NCBI GenBank assembly: GCA_036269135.1
Contig: DATASQ010000033.1
Coordinates: 101,697-165,696 of the forward strand
Reading direction: 5' to 3'
Source: Palsa-343 sp036269135
GTDB lineage: Bacteria; Acidobacteriota; Terriglobia; Terriglobales; Acidobacteriaceae
DNA length: 64,000 bases
Position 1 is the stretch's first letter; the number at the start of each line of letters is the position of its first letter. This document shows positions 44,612-53,543 of the stretch, one piece after another. Both the position numbers and the translations under genes were made by a program. A model generated the notes under the pieces. The model saw only the letters and a program-made list of their open reading frames with translations, made no database searches and had not been told where the DNA came from.

Positions 44612-45023
44612 TTACTTTCTGGATTCGAACATCTTTATCTATTCGTTCGACGAAAGCTCACCCGACAAGGCGCACCGGGCCGTAAAGCTGATTCGTGAAG
44701 CGCACGAGTCGCAGAAAGGTGTGATCAGCTTTCAGGTTGTGCAGGAGTTTTTCAGCTTTGCGTTGCGACGTTCGGTTCCCCCGATGAGCAACAGAGACGC
44801 AGGCGATTATCTGCAGAAGATATTTCTTCCGCTGACAACAATCCATTCCTCTGTCGTCCTGTATGCGGAGGCACTACATCTCCATGATCGCTATCGTCTT
44901 TCGTGGTACGACGCACTCATTGTCGCGGCCGCGCTGCAAGCGGACTGCTCGATTCTGTACAGCGAAGATCTGCAGGACGGGCAGCAGTTCGGAGATCTGC
45001 GCGTGCGGAATCCGTTCGCCTGA
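44601..45023 (+). CDS. PIN-domain toxin (VapC-like)
   Basis: PIN-fold endoribonuclease of 140 residues. Acidic active-site residues are in YFLDSNIFIYSFD, VVQEFFSF, SWYDALIVAAAL and LYSEDLQDG. It follows and overlaps its antitoxin gene. VapC-like toxins usually cut tRNA or rRNA when free of antitoxin. Located between the Gfo/Idh gene and the ADOP permease. Confidence 0.83.
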   Translation: MSASYFLDSNIFIYSFDESSPDKAHRAVKLIREAHESQKGVISFQVVQEFFSFALRRSVPPMSNRDAGDYLQKIFLPLTTIHSSVVLYAEALHLHDRYRLSWYDALIVAAALQADCSILYSEDLQDGQQFGDLRVRNPFA

Positions 45024-45028
45024 CCGTC

Positions 45029-47461
45029 TTACTCTTCCCGCAGCAGCACGGCGGGCTCGACGCCCACGGCGCGGCGGGCGGGGACGAGCGCAGCCAGGGA
45101 TCCAATGGCGGCCATGGCGGCGACGGCTCCCGTGAGGACGATGGGGTCATAAACCGTGGCCTCGTAGACGATGCTGGCGAGGACGCGGCTGCCCAGAACG
45201 CCCAGGGCGAGGCCGGCGACGGATCCCAGGCTGAGCAGGAGGACGGTGCGACCCAGAGCGGCGCGAAGGACCTGTGCGCGCTGGGCGCCGAGGGCGACGC
45301 GGATGCCCATTTCGCGTAGGCGGCGGGCGACAGTATAGCTGGCCATGCCAAAGATCCCGGTGGCGGCGAGCATGGCGGCCAGCAGGCCGAGGATGCCAAG
45401 CGCGACGGTGGCAACGCGAGCCGGGAAGAGCGGCAGAGCGAGGGCTTCGGGCCAGCTCTGCAGGGTCAGGGGAAGGGTAGGATCGATCCTGCTCATCATG
45501 GAGCTGAGAGCGGCGGCGATCTCAGCGGGCGATCGCTTGGAGCGGACGATGAGGGTGGTGTCGTCTTCGTTGTTCTGGCCAAGGGCCCAGTACATGGCGG
45601 GCTGCGGGTCTTCGGTGAGTGAGTCGTATTTGCCGTTTTCGACGACGCCCACAACTTCATAGAGGATGGTCTCGTTGTTGGCGGACTGGGCGAAATGGCG
45701 CCCGATGGCGGGAGCATTGCCGAAGAGCTGATGCGCGAAGGTCTGGTTGACGATGGCGACCTTCGGCGTATCGGGACCGTCGTGCCAGGTGAAGTCGCGG
45801 CCGGCGAGCAGGCGGGTGCCGGCGGCTTTCAGCAGGCCCGGCGAGATGGTGAAGAACTTCGCCACCAGAGCGCTGTTGGAGTTGCGGAAATCGGTAGTGC
45901 CCTCGCGCCAGACCGGCGTGGTGCTGCCGCCGCCGTTGAGCGGGGGTTCATCGATGGTGCCGACCGCGGTCACGCCGGGAATCTGCTCTGCGTCGTCAAT
46001 CATGCGCTTCTGGATGGGCAACGAGGTGGCGTCGGTGTAGCCCGCCATCTGCATCGAGGTGCTCATGAGTTCCGCGCCTTCGGGCTGGAAGCCCATGGGG
46101 GCGTGGAGCTGGCGGCTCATGCCGCGAAGGCCGACGAGGCCGCAGGTGACGAGCAGCGCGCACACGGCGACCTGCAGGCCGAGCAACACGTCGCGCAAAG
46201 TGAGGCGGCGGAAGACGCTCTGGGAGGCGCCGGCTTTCATCACCTGCATGGCGTCGGTCTGCCAGATTTGTCGCGCTGTCAGGATTGCGGGGAGGATGCC
46301 GCTGGCCGCGGCGAGCAGAATGGCCAGGGCATAGACGCGCCAGTCAGGCATGACGGTGACGTGGATCGGGTAGGCAGCGACGGGATGCCACTCGCTGAGA
46401 AACCGCATGAGCGTATTCGCCGCCAGGGTGCCGATGAGGCCGCCGGCAACGGAGAGCAGCGCGGCCTCCGCGACCACCTGGCGCAGAACCCGCCAGCGTG
46501 TCGAGCCGATGGCGAGCCGGATGGCCAGCTCACGGTTACGGTCGGCAGCCCGGGCGGCGAAGATGCTGGCAAGGTTGACGCAGGCGGCGACCAGGACGAG
46601 GAGGGCCAGCAGCATCACGCCGGTGAGAAATTCGCGCGCGGCGTCGCCCAGGATATCGCCGAACAGGCCCGGGGTTCCAAAGCGAATGCCCATGCCGTCG
46701 TTCGTGGCGGGATATTGCTTCGAAAGCTGGGCGGCGATGCCGTTCATGTTGCTGAGCGCCTGTTGCCGGGTGACGCCGGGTTTGAGCAGGCCGATGACAA
46801 AGATTCCGTGGTTGTAGCGTTTCTGGAGGAAGTCGTAGCCTTCGAGCTGCTGCTCGTTCACCATGGGGACGAAGAAATTGGGCCAGAGGAAGATCTCGGT
46901 TCCATGAAACGTGGGCGGCGCCACCCCGATGACGGTGAAAGGCTGCTTGTTGACATCGACCTTGGCGCCGATGATCCGCGGGTCCGCATTGAAACGCGTG
47001 CGCCACCAGGCATCGCTGATCACCAGGTACGGCATGGAGTTCGGCCCACGCTCCTCGCTCGGGTGGAAGAAGCGGCCGAGCTCGGGCTGGACGCCGAGCA
47101 TGTCGAAGTAGTTGCCGGTGACCTCATAGTCCCAGACCTGCTGCGCTGAACCCTCGGTGCTCACGCCCGACTGGCCGATGCGGTAGCCGGCAATGGCGCT
47201 GAAGGTGGAGTTGCGCTTCTGGAAATCGATGAGGTCGGGATAGGACTGGCTGATGTAGCCCTTTTCCTTGTGCTCGATCATGAGCAGGCGGTCGGCATGC
47301 TGGACGTTCAGCGGCCGCAGGATGGCCGCGTTCATCACGCCGAAGACCACCAAATTGGCGGCGATGGCCATCGTGAGCGAGAGGATGGCGATCAGAGCAA
47401 AGCCGGGCGCATGGCGGAGGCGGCGGCCGGCGATGCGGAGGTCAGTCCAGAAATCGTGCAT
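45029..47461 (-). CDS. ADOP-family ABC permease (MacB/FtsX duplicated)
   Basis: Permease of 810 residues with two MacB-type halves: each has a first helix, a periplasmic core domain, and three further helices joined by a FtsX domain. Typical text: GFALIAILSLTMAIAANLVVFGVMN split at the first helix, REFLTGVMLLALLVLVAACVNL, RNRELAIRLAIGSTRWR, and in the second half LREMGIRVALGAQRAQ. No ATPase is encoded, so it is an Acidobacterial duplicated orphan permease. The ATG at 47461 has AGGGGGAACC. Function in these orphan permeases is unknown; a mechanotransmission or peptide-export role is guessed. A second, broken copy is at 55445-58037. Confidence 0.9.
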   Translation of the reverse strand: MHDFWTDLRIAGRRLRHAPGFALIAILSLTMAIAANLVVFGVMNAAILRPLNVQHADRLLMIEHKEKGYISQSYPDLIDFQKRNSTFSAIAGYRIGQSGVSTEGSAQQVWDYEVTGNYFDMLGVQPELGRFFHPSEERGPNSMPYLVISDAWWRTRFNADPRIIGAKVDVNKQPFTVIGVAPPTFHGTEIFLWPNFFVPMVNEQQLEGYDFLQKRYNHGIFVIGLLKPGVTRQQALSNMNGIAAQLSKQYPATNDGMGIRFGTPGLFGDILGDAAREFLTGVMLLALLVLVAACVNLASIFAARAADRNRELAIRLAIGSTRWRVLRQVVAEAALLSVAGGLIGTLAANTLMRFLSEWHPVAAYPIHVTVMPDWRVYALAILLAAASGILPAILTARQIWQTDAMQVMKAGASQSVFRRLTLRDVLLGLQVAVCALLVTCGLVGLRGMSRQLHAPMGFQPEGAELMSTSMQMAGYTDATSLPIQKRMIDDAEQIPGVTAVGTIDEPPLNGGGSTTPVWREGTTDFRNSNSALVAKFFTISPGLLKAAGTRLLAGRDFTWHDGPDTPKVAIVNQTFAHQLFGNAPAIGRHFAQSANNETILYEVVGVVENGKYDSLTEDPQPAMYWALGQNNEDDTTLIVRSKRSPAEIAAALSSMMSRIDPTLPLTLQSWPEALALPLFPARVATVALGILGLLAAMLAATGIFGMASYTVARRLREMGIRVALGAQRAQVLRAALGRTVLLLSLGSVAGLALGVLGSRVLASIVYEATVYDPIVLTGAVAAMAAIGSLAALVPARRAVGVEPAVLLREE

Positions 47462-47704
47462 GGTTCCCCCTGGGGCCGTGACATGGCAATGGGCGGCGGT
47501 GCATCTGCGACACCAAACGGGCGCCTGGTGGGATGCGCCGTTGAATGTGCTTGTTAGAGTTGGCACGTCTACAGGCGGTCCGGACGGATTCGTCCAGAAA
47601 TCAGAAGGCTTGTCCATGAATGGACAGTCGCAAGGAAGCGAGGGCGGGCCGAAATTTTTGCCTGGTCGGGGAGAGCCGTCGCTTATACCCTGTCCCTACC
47701 TCTC

Positions 47705-48811
47705 ATGATGCGACGCCTGCTGCTGGTCCTGCTCGTAGTGTGTTTTGCCGCTCCGGTTTGGGGCGCGGCTCACCGGCAGGACACTGGATTTCTGAACCGC
47801 TCGCTGGAATATGACGGCGTGGCGCGGCGGTATGTCGTTTACCTGCCGGAGAACTGGGATCGCTCGCAGCGGTGGCCGGTGATTTTGTTTCTGCATGGAT
47901 CGGGAGAGCGCGGGTCGGAGGGGCTGGACGAGACGCAGATCGGGCTGCCGCAGGCCATCCGGCTGCATCCGGAGCGGTGGCCGTTTGTGGTGGTGATGCC
48001 GCAGGTGCCGTTCAGCCATCATCATTGGACCGATCCGGAGATGATGGGCGTGGCCATGGCTGCGCTGCAAACGGAGATTAAGGAGTTCCACGGTGATTCG
48101 GATCGGGTGACTCTCACCGGGCTTTCCCTGGGCGGTTATGGGGTTTGGGAGATGGCGCGGGCGTATCCGCACCGGTTTGCGGCGCTGGTGCCGGTATGCG
48201 GGGGCGTCTTCTGGTCGTATGCGCCGGAGCGGTGGCGGGAGGTGAACACGCTGCCGTCGGAATACGCAAAAACAGTGGGGCGCACGCCGACGTGGATATT
48301 CCATGGGTCGGACGATCCAGTGGTGAAAGCGCGGGAGTCGCTGCTGATGTATCAGGCGCTGAAGGCCGAGGGCGGGGATGTGCGCTTTTGGGAGTACGCC
48401 GGGATCAAGCACAACGTTTGGGATCGGGCGTATGCCGAGCCGCAGCTGCCGCGCTGGCTGCTGGCCCAGCGGCTGAGCGCGATTCCGCGGCTGGCGCCGG
48501 CGGCGGAGCAGATCCTGGTGCCGATCCATCCCGTGCCGGCCAGGGTGAATCCCGACGTGTACAGTGCCTGGGTGGGCGAGTACGAGGATCAGAGCGTGGT
48601 GGTTGAGACCGTCTTCCGGCAGGGCGACCGCCTGTTTGCGCGGAACCGGATTGGCGATACGGCGGAGTTGCTGCCGGAGAGCGCGACGACGTTCTTCTAT
48701 CCCACCGGGGGCACGCGACGCCTGACGTTTGAGCGGGATGCGGAGGGGCGGGTGACCGGGATCCGCTTCCGGGACGACCGGCACGAGGAGTTCTGGGAGC
48801 GGAAGCGGTAG
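47705..48811 (+). CDS. Secreted prolyl-oligopeptidase-type esterase
   Basis: Signal peptide (about 1-21), then an alpha/beta hydrolase of the dienelactone/feruloyl-esterase group: LFLHGSGERG, nucleophile Ser in GLSLGGYGVWE, acid in HGSDDPVV, His in GIKHNVWDRA. The last ~90 residues form a small beta domain (YSAWVGEYEDQ, RRLTFERDAEG) often fused to secreted esterases. Total 368 residues. Likely periplasmic or secreted; it may cleave esters from plant material. Divergent from the ADOP gene. Confidence 0.87.
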   Translation: MMRRLLLVLLVVCFAAPVWGAAHRQDTGFLNRSLEYDGVARRYVVYLPENWDRSQRWPVILFLHGSGERGSEGLDETQIGLPQAIRLHPERWPFVVVMPQVPFSHHHWTDPEMMGVAMAALQTEIKEFHGDSDRVTLTGLSLGGYGVWEMARAYPHRFAALVPVCGGVFWSYAPERWREVNTLPSEYAKTVGRTPTWIFHGSDDPVVKARESLLMYQALKAEGGDVRFWEYAGIKHNVWDRAYAEPQLPRWLLAQRLSAIPRLAPAAEQILVPIHPVPARVNPDVYSAWVGEYEDQSVVVETVFRQGDRLFARNRIGDTAELLPESATTFFYPTGGTRRLTFERDAEGRVTGIRFRDDRHEEFWERKR

Positions 48812-48991
48812 GGCCGGTGTCCGTTCCCGAACAGCGATTTGGGTCTGCGGACAGGCCGGGCCTTATTTCTTGCCGGTAAATCGCTGATTTGGCTGGTACG
48901 GCGAAGCGTCCACTTCGGTCGTTCGCGTGCTTTCTACCTTGATTCGGGTCTTGGGTCGGGTCCTCCCCCAATCACATTCGAGGGAACTGTC

Positions 48992-49906
48992 ATGCCTCCA
49001 TCCGCGTACTCCGGTCCAGAGGTGCGTGCCATGCGCCGCTTCATCGTGTTCATTCTGAGCCTGACGGCGATCGTTGTACTCGGCGTGGCTTTGCCGCGTA
49101 CCCACATCAACGCTCACGCCGCTGTTGCCCAGGCAAGAGCCACGGGGAACTGGCAGAACGGCAACTGCGAAGACCGGGGAGGCCACTGGGGCGAAGCTCA
49201 TGCCTGCCAGATGCGGCATACGACCTTCACCCTGCCCTCCTCGCATCTGAGCGTCGAAACCACCAACGGCGGGATCGATGTAATTGGCGAAGATCGCTCC
49301 GACGTGGCTCTGGAGGCGCGGGTGCAGACCTGGGCTTCTTCAGAGGCGGAGGCGAACCGGCTGCTGAGCGACGTGGTGATCAACACGACGAATGGCGACG
49401 TTCGCGACCAGGGACCGCACTCTCATTTCTTTGGACGCGAAGGCTACAGCGTGGACTATCACCTGCACGTGCCGCGGCATCTGGCAGCGGAGATCCAAAC
49501 GATGAACGGCGGGATCGACCTGACGCGTCTGGAGGGGACGATTCGCTTCGGGACGACCAATGGCGGGGTCAATCTGGATCAACTGGCCGGCGACGTGCGC
49601 GGAGAGACGGTGAACGGCGGGATCGATATCACTCTGGCCGGGGATCGCTGGCAGGGGACGGGGCTGCACGCCGAAACGACGAATGGCGGTGTGGATCTGC
49701 GCATTCCCGACCACTACTCGGCACATCTGGAGACCGGGACGGTGAACGGCGGTATCTCGCTTGGGTTTCCGGTGACGGTGCAGGGCGAGATCAAGAATCA
49801 TCTCAACACCGATTTGGGGTCCGGCGGCCCGACGATTCACGTGGAGACGGTCAATGGCGGCGTTTCGATCAACCGCAACGGCGCCCCGGCGGAAGCCGAA
49901 GACTGA
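48992..49906 (+). CDS. DUF4097-like beta-repeat envelope protein
   Basis: A 304-residue exported protein. The first 30 residues include a membrane or signal segment (RRFIVFILSLTAIVVLGVAL). The body is a right-handed repeat with a recurring T-x-N-G-G-x-(V/D) unit, seen at least seven times (for example ETTNGGIDV, GTTNGGVNL, ETVNGGIDI, GTVNGGISL, ETVNGGVSI), the DUF4097/DUF4098 beta-helix pattern. Role unknown; such proteins are often seen near ECF sigma or anti-sigma genes. The ATG at 48992 has GAGGGA; another at 49031 would also leave the signal. Confidence 0.8.
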   Translation: MPPSAYSGPEVRAMRRFIVFILSLTAIVVLGVALPRTHINAHAAVAQARATGNWQNGNCEDRGGHWGEAHACQMRHTTFTLPSSHLSVETTNGGIDVIGEDRSDVALEARVQTWASSEAEANRLLSDVVINTTNGDVRDQGPHSHFFGREGYSVDYHLHVPRHLAAEIQTMNGGIDLTRLEGTIRFGTTNGGVNLDQLAGDVRGETVNGGIDITLAGDRWQGTGLHAETTNGGVDLRIPDHYSAHLETGTVNGGISLGFPVTVQGEIKNHLNTDLGSGGPTIHVETVNGGVSINRNGAPAEAED

Positions 49907-50498
49907 GTTTTGAGGTTCTCCCCCAGGGGAAGCGGTTTCGGGTGGGCGGCGGTGGGCCGTGATTTCCACGAAAAGGCCGCTTCCTGCCCCTTCCCTGTGC
50001 AAGCTGCGGATATCTCGTTCGCTGTGGAAGGCTGGGTGCGCGCGAAGGCCCAGCCGGTCTGCACGGAACCGTTCTTTCCACTCTCCGCGGCGCCTTTCCA
50101 CATGGTTTTTCGAGTGCCCTGTTTATAAGGTGGAGAAGCGGTGGCAGAGCGCGGCCGGGGAGACCGGGTTTCCTCCTTTTGCGATTTCGGCGGACGAGTT
50201 TTCTAAAAAAGGCATCGGCTCGGCAGCCGCTCCCCGTGCGGTTTAGCCTGGCGTTTCCACTTTTCCTCCAGGAACGACTACGGCTACTGGAGAAAGAGAA
50301 ATATAAAACTCTCTTTCGTCGTCGGCGAAGGTGCGAGCGTGCAGGAAAGACGGGAAAGAAGGCAAACCACAGAAACAACCATGTTTTCCAGAGAGCGCGT
50401 TCTGCCCGTTTGTCACTAGAATGGATTGCGATCCCTGCACGATGCGGCTGCCTGCTCAGCATGGTGTACATTGAGTCCAATTGAATCGAGGGTGACCT
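49907..50498. other. Long gap upstream of dnaN with a hairpin
   Basis: About 590 bases with no supported gene. GAAAGAGA and TCTCTTTC (50292-50299 and 50310-50317) form a perfect 8-bp stem with an AT-rich 10-base loop. Near the right end AT content rises before dnaN. No cluster of DnaA boxes was found, though one poor match (CTTTCCACA near 50095) exists. Confidence 0.4.
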
Positions 50499-51665
50499 AT
50501 GCCGGCTGGAGTTGAACAGGAAAAGGCCGTTGGGGGTACGGCCATGGAGATCACGGTCAGCCGCCAGGACCTGGTACGGGAACTGACCGCGACCCAGAGC
50601 GTGGTGGAGCGCAAGACCACGATTCCCATCCTCTCTAACTTCCTGCTGGAAGCCGATGGCGAACGCATCGTGATCACGGCAACGGACCTGGACCAGAGCA
50701 TTCGCACCTCGTGCGCGGCGAAGATCAAAAAGCCGGGATCGTGCACGATTCCAGCGCGCAAGCTGTACGACTACATCCGGCTGCTGGGCGACGGAGACAT
50801 CTCGGTCAAGCTGCTGGAGAACCACTGGGTGCAGATTCGCGCCGGGCGGTCGAATACGCGCATGGTGGGCATGGCGCGGGCGAACTTTCCGCAGGTGCCT
50901 GAGTTTCCCGAAAGCAGCGTGACGAAGATTCCCGTAGCGTCGCTGCGGACGCTGATTGCTCGGACGATTTTTGCGATTTCGAACGAAGAGTCGCGCTACA
51001 CGCTGAACGGCGCGCTGCTGATCCTGAAAGCCGAGTCAATCGCGATGGTGGCGACGGATGGTCACCGGCTGGCGCACATCGAGAAGACCGGGGAGAATTT
51101 CCCAGGGATTACCGCCGAGAAGAAGACGCTGGTTCCGCGCAAGGCGCTGCAGGAGCTGCAGTCGCTGCTGGCGAATACCGAGGCCGAGACCGTGGAGTTT
51201 GCCGACGATGACAGCACGCTGTTCTTCCGCATCGGCCACCGCGTGCTGACCAGCCGCAAGCTGACGGGGCAGTTCCCGAACTACGAAGCAGTGATGCCGC
51301 GCGACAACAACAAATTCGTGATTGTGCGCAGCACCGATCTTTCGGCATCGATCCAGCGCGTGGCGCAGTTTGCCGATGAGCGCTCGGGCGCGATCAAGAT
51401 GCGGATCGAACAGAACGAACTGAAGGTTTCGTCCTCATCGACGGAAGCGGGCGAATCGGAGGACACGATCGAGACGCCCTACAGCTTCGATCCGATTGTG
51501 GTGGGCTTCAACTCGTCGTACCTGATCGACTTTTTGAAAGCGATTGGGAACGAGGGCGAAGTGCGGCTGGAATTCAAGGATGCGCAGTCGGCCGGCCAGG
51601 TGCGGCCGGAAGACGGGTCGGATGAGTACCGTTACCGGTACATCATTATGCCGATGCGGATCTGA
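50499..51665 (+). CDS. dnaN: DNA polymerase III sliding clamp (beta subunit)
   Basis: Beta clamp of 388 residues, slightly longer than in E. coli. Three repeated domains: MEITVSRQDLVRELTATQSV starts domain 1, TLIARTIFAISNEESRYTLN domain 2, and the C-terminal RYRYIIMPMRI is the clamp end that binds partners. The ATG at 50499 has GAGGGTGACC; a later ATG at 50544 would trim a short extension. It forms the ring that holds the polymerase. It is 8.6 kb from dnaA, with accessory genes between, which is unusual compared with the common dnaA-dnaN pair. Confidence 0.97.
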   Translation: MPAGVEQEKAVGGTAMEITVSRQDLVRELTATQSVVERKTTIPILSNFLLEADGERIVITATDLDQSIRTSCAAKIKKPGSCTIPARKLYDYIRLLGDGDISVKLLENHWVQIRAGRSNTRMVGMARANFPQVPEFPESSVTKIPVASLRTLIARTIFAISNEESRYTLNGALLILKAESIAMVATDGHRLAHIEKTGENFPGITAEKKTLVPRKALQELQSLLANTEAETVEFADDDSTLFFRIGHRVLTSRKLTGQFPNYEAVMPRDNNKFVIVRSTDLSASIQRVAQFADERSGAIKMRIEQNELKVSSSSTEAGESEDTIETPYSFDPIVVGFNSSYLIDFLKAIGNEGEVRLEFKDAQSAGQVRPEDGSDEYRYRYIIMPMRI

Positions 51666-51873
51666 GCGGGGGCTGCCTTCTTCTTCTTCTTAGCAGCAGC
51701 TCATCTTTGGCAAAACACATAGGCGTTGATGTTGGAGCGGGCGCGCCAACCGGGTCATCTGACAAAAAGGCAGCTGCTCATTTGGTGCTAAATCGCCAAG
51801 GCGCGCTCATCGAAGCCGATTACTGCTTCAAAATTGGGCGCCAGCGGTAAGCCGTTCCCGCACACGGGCTTTG
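51666..51873 (+). other. Gap after dnaN with a short open frame
   Basis: A 47-codon frame from a TTG at 51707 to 51850 reads AKHIGVDVGAGAP, then KKAAAHLVLNRQGALIEADY. It looks protein-like but has no ribosome site and I recognise no family. It may be a remnant or chance. Confidence 0.2.
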
Positions 51874-52242
51874 TTACGAAATTGCGGCACGGACTCCAAG
51901 CTCGTCTGCAATATCGCCCAATCGCCGGTCTCTGGTCCAGATCAGCATGGACTTGTCAAACAGCGCCGAGGCGATGAGGTGGAGGTCAGTAATGCCGATT
52001 CCTCTTCGGTATACCCTCCGAAGCTCAACCAGGGCGAATAACTCATCCATACCAATCATGGGTGCCTGAACCAGGAAAGACAGGTCGTTCAGGACCTTCT
52101 CCCTGTCGGTGATCGAGCCAAGAGCCAGCTCCAATCGCACAAGCGGGTGTGTCGCTATCTCGTCGTTTTCAAGCAGATCCTGAAGCTTCGGCTCCGCACT
52201 TCGCAAATGATCGATCCAGACCGAAGTGTCAACGAGGATCAT
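51874..52242 (-). CDS. vapC: VapC-type PIN toxin
   Basis: PIN-domain ribonuclease of 122 residues: Asp in LVDTSVWIDHLR, Glu in VRLELALG, Asp in GITDLHLIASAL and Asp in WTRDRRLGDIAD. The set is complete, so probably active when unbound. It overlaps the upstream VapB-like gene by 14 bases. Located just after dnaN on the opposite strand. Confidence 0.87.
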   Translation of the reverse strand: MILVDTSVWIDHLRSAEPKLQDLLENDEIATHPLVRLELALGSITDREKVLNDLSFLVQAPMIGMDELFALVELRRVYRRGIGITDLHLIASALFDKSMLIWTRDRRLGDIADELGVRAAIS

Positions 52243-52432
52243 GCTCTTCTCTGCGCCGCGGGGCGGCTTCCGCCCTCGGATCGCTCCCCCCGAACGCCGC
52301 CAGGCGCCGGGCTGCTTCGTTTCGGACCAGCCGGGTAAGAGCCTCCCTCACCAGCGCGGCTTTCTCCCTGATACCAGTGTATTGCTCGGCCTGCCTGATC
52401 AAGTCGTCATCGAGAGCTATGGTTGTGCGCAT
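52229..52432 (-). CDS. vapB: VapB-type antitoxin
   Basis: Antitoxin of 67 residues: RTTIALDDDLIRQAEQYTG starts the DNA-binding ribbon-helix-helix part (VapB/Rv0623 type), and the tail LAAFGGSDP is the toxin-binding end characteristic of the family. An operator and -10 are present just upstream (52451-52471). Forms a translationally overlapping pair with vapC. Confidence 0.86.
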   Translation of the reverse strand: MRTTIALDDDLIRQAEQYTGIREKAALVREALTRLVRNEAARRLAAFGGSDPRAEAAPRRREEHDPR

Positions 52433-52450
52433 CGGGACCTCAATGCACCA

Positions 52451-52471
52451 ATTATAGCATCATTGTGATGC
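52451..52471 (-). promoter_or_regulatory. VapBC promoter and operator
   Basis: On the minus strand TATAAT, preceded by TGC (an extended -10), lies at 52451-52456. Beside it is a perfect inverted repeat GCATCA-N3-TGATGC (52457-52471). The arrangement suits autorepression by the VapBC complex. Confidence 0.6.
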
Positions 52472-52638
52472 CATTTCCCGTGCCTGCAGCGTGGGCACTC
52501 GAGCCTTCAGTAGCGGCGGACGTTGCCGTACTTCATAAACAGATGCCTTCGCTCGGTTGCACTCATCCTCCAAAACAACAACGACATTGTCAGTAAGGCG
52601 GCGTGACTTCAACGCCGCCTTCTTCGCTTCGCACTCTT

Positions 52639-53469
52639 TCAGCCAATTCCGTACTTCTCCTCCAGAAACTGCTGCAGCCGCGCGGGGAGCGTGGCGGCGA
52701 TTTCCTGCCATGTCAGCAGCCCGAGGCGTGTGCGCAGGGCGCTGGACGAGACAGCGCCGATCACCGGGAACCAGCGGTCGATGAGGTCGGGGCGGCGACG
52801 GTCGCAGAAGACCAGAAACGAAGCGTCGCTGGCATGAGCGGCGAGGACGCCGCGGATGAGCTGCCAGGACTGGACGTGGCCGCTCGCGATGGGCAGGCGC
52901 TCCACATCGAAGACCTCGCTGAGCTGGGGATATTGAGCGAGCCGAGAGAAGAGCGCGCGCTGGAAATCGGTTTCGGTGAGTTTAGCTTCGACCAGCAGAC
53001 TGCCGAGGCGCATGTCGATCTCGGTGCGGTCGATGTGGCCGTGGAGGCGGGGGATCGACGGGCGGAAACCGAATTCGGGCTCGAGACCGGGCTCGATGCC
53101 CAGCAGAGCGCAGAGCGCGGGTCGGTGCAGCACCTTCGGGTAGCAGAAGATGTTCATGAGGAGCGCATCGGAGCTGGCGGCGCAGTCCAGCTCGAAGCGG
53201 CGGCGGTCACCGGCACGGGGTACGAATCGGCTGGCGGTATAACTTTTGGCCAGCCGCTTCCGCCACGCGGGATGCGCGCAGATGCGCGTCCACGAGGCGG
53301 GCAGGAAATTGCCGTGGAGCCCGCCGGATTCCGCGTAGAGGACGCTGGGCATTTCGCTCCAGGTGAGCTCGTGAGCGAATGCGCGGGCCCGTGCCTGATT
53401 GCGAGCGCTGATCTCGGCGCGGAGGGCGGCGGACGAGAGGATGGGGGTTTCGGCGATCGGCGATTTCAT
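52639..53469 (-). CDS. PD-(D/E)XK-like nuclease-fold protein
   Basis: A 276-residue protein resembling the PGN_0703-type restriction-endonuclease-like family. A likely core is TEIDMRLGSLLVEAKLTE, which gives the Asp and E-x-K of a PD-(D/E)XK site, followed by a Gln-Leu helix (YPQLSEVFD). The rest is helical. No methylase or helicase neighbour supports a restriction system, so the biological role is open. It starts at 53469 and lies next to a VapBC pair. Confidence 0.6.
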   Translation of the reverse strand: MKSPIAETPILSSAALRAEISARNQARARAFAHELTWSEMPSVLYAESGGLHGNFLPASWTRICAHPAWRKRLAKSYTASRFVPRAGDRRRFELDCAASSDALLMNIFCYPKVLHRPALCALLGIEPGLEPEFGFRPSIPRLHGHIDRTEIDMRLGSLLVEAKLTETDFQRALFSRLAQYPQLSEVFDVERLPIASGHVQSWQLIRGVLAAHASDASFLVFCDRRRPDLIDRWFPVIGAVSSSALRTRLGLLTWQEIAATLPARLQQFLEEKYGIG

Positions 53470-53543
53470 TCGGCGGCTGCGTCCTGGGAGCAGTATAGGC
53501 GAATGTAAGGCGAATCTGCGGGAAGCTGGAAAGAGGACGAAAT

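Noticed and set aside
45695..47149. 484-codon open frame on the plus strand opposite the ADOP permease
   Set aside because: Antisense of a recognisable permease; composition is a mirror of the coding strand.
52460..52711. 83-codon minus-strand frame overlapping the nuclease-like gene
   Set aside because: No ribosome site, and it overlaps a better gene.
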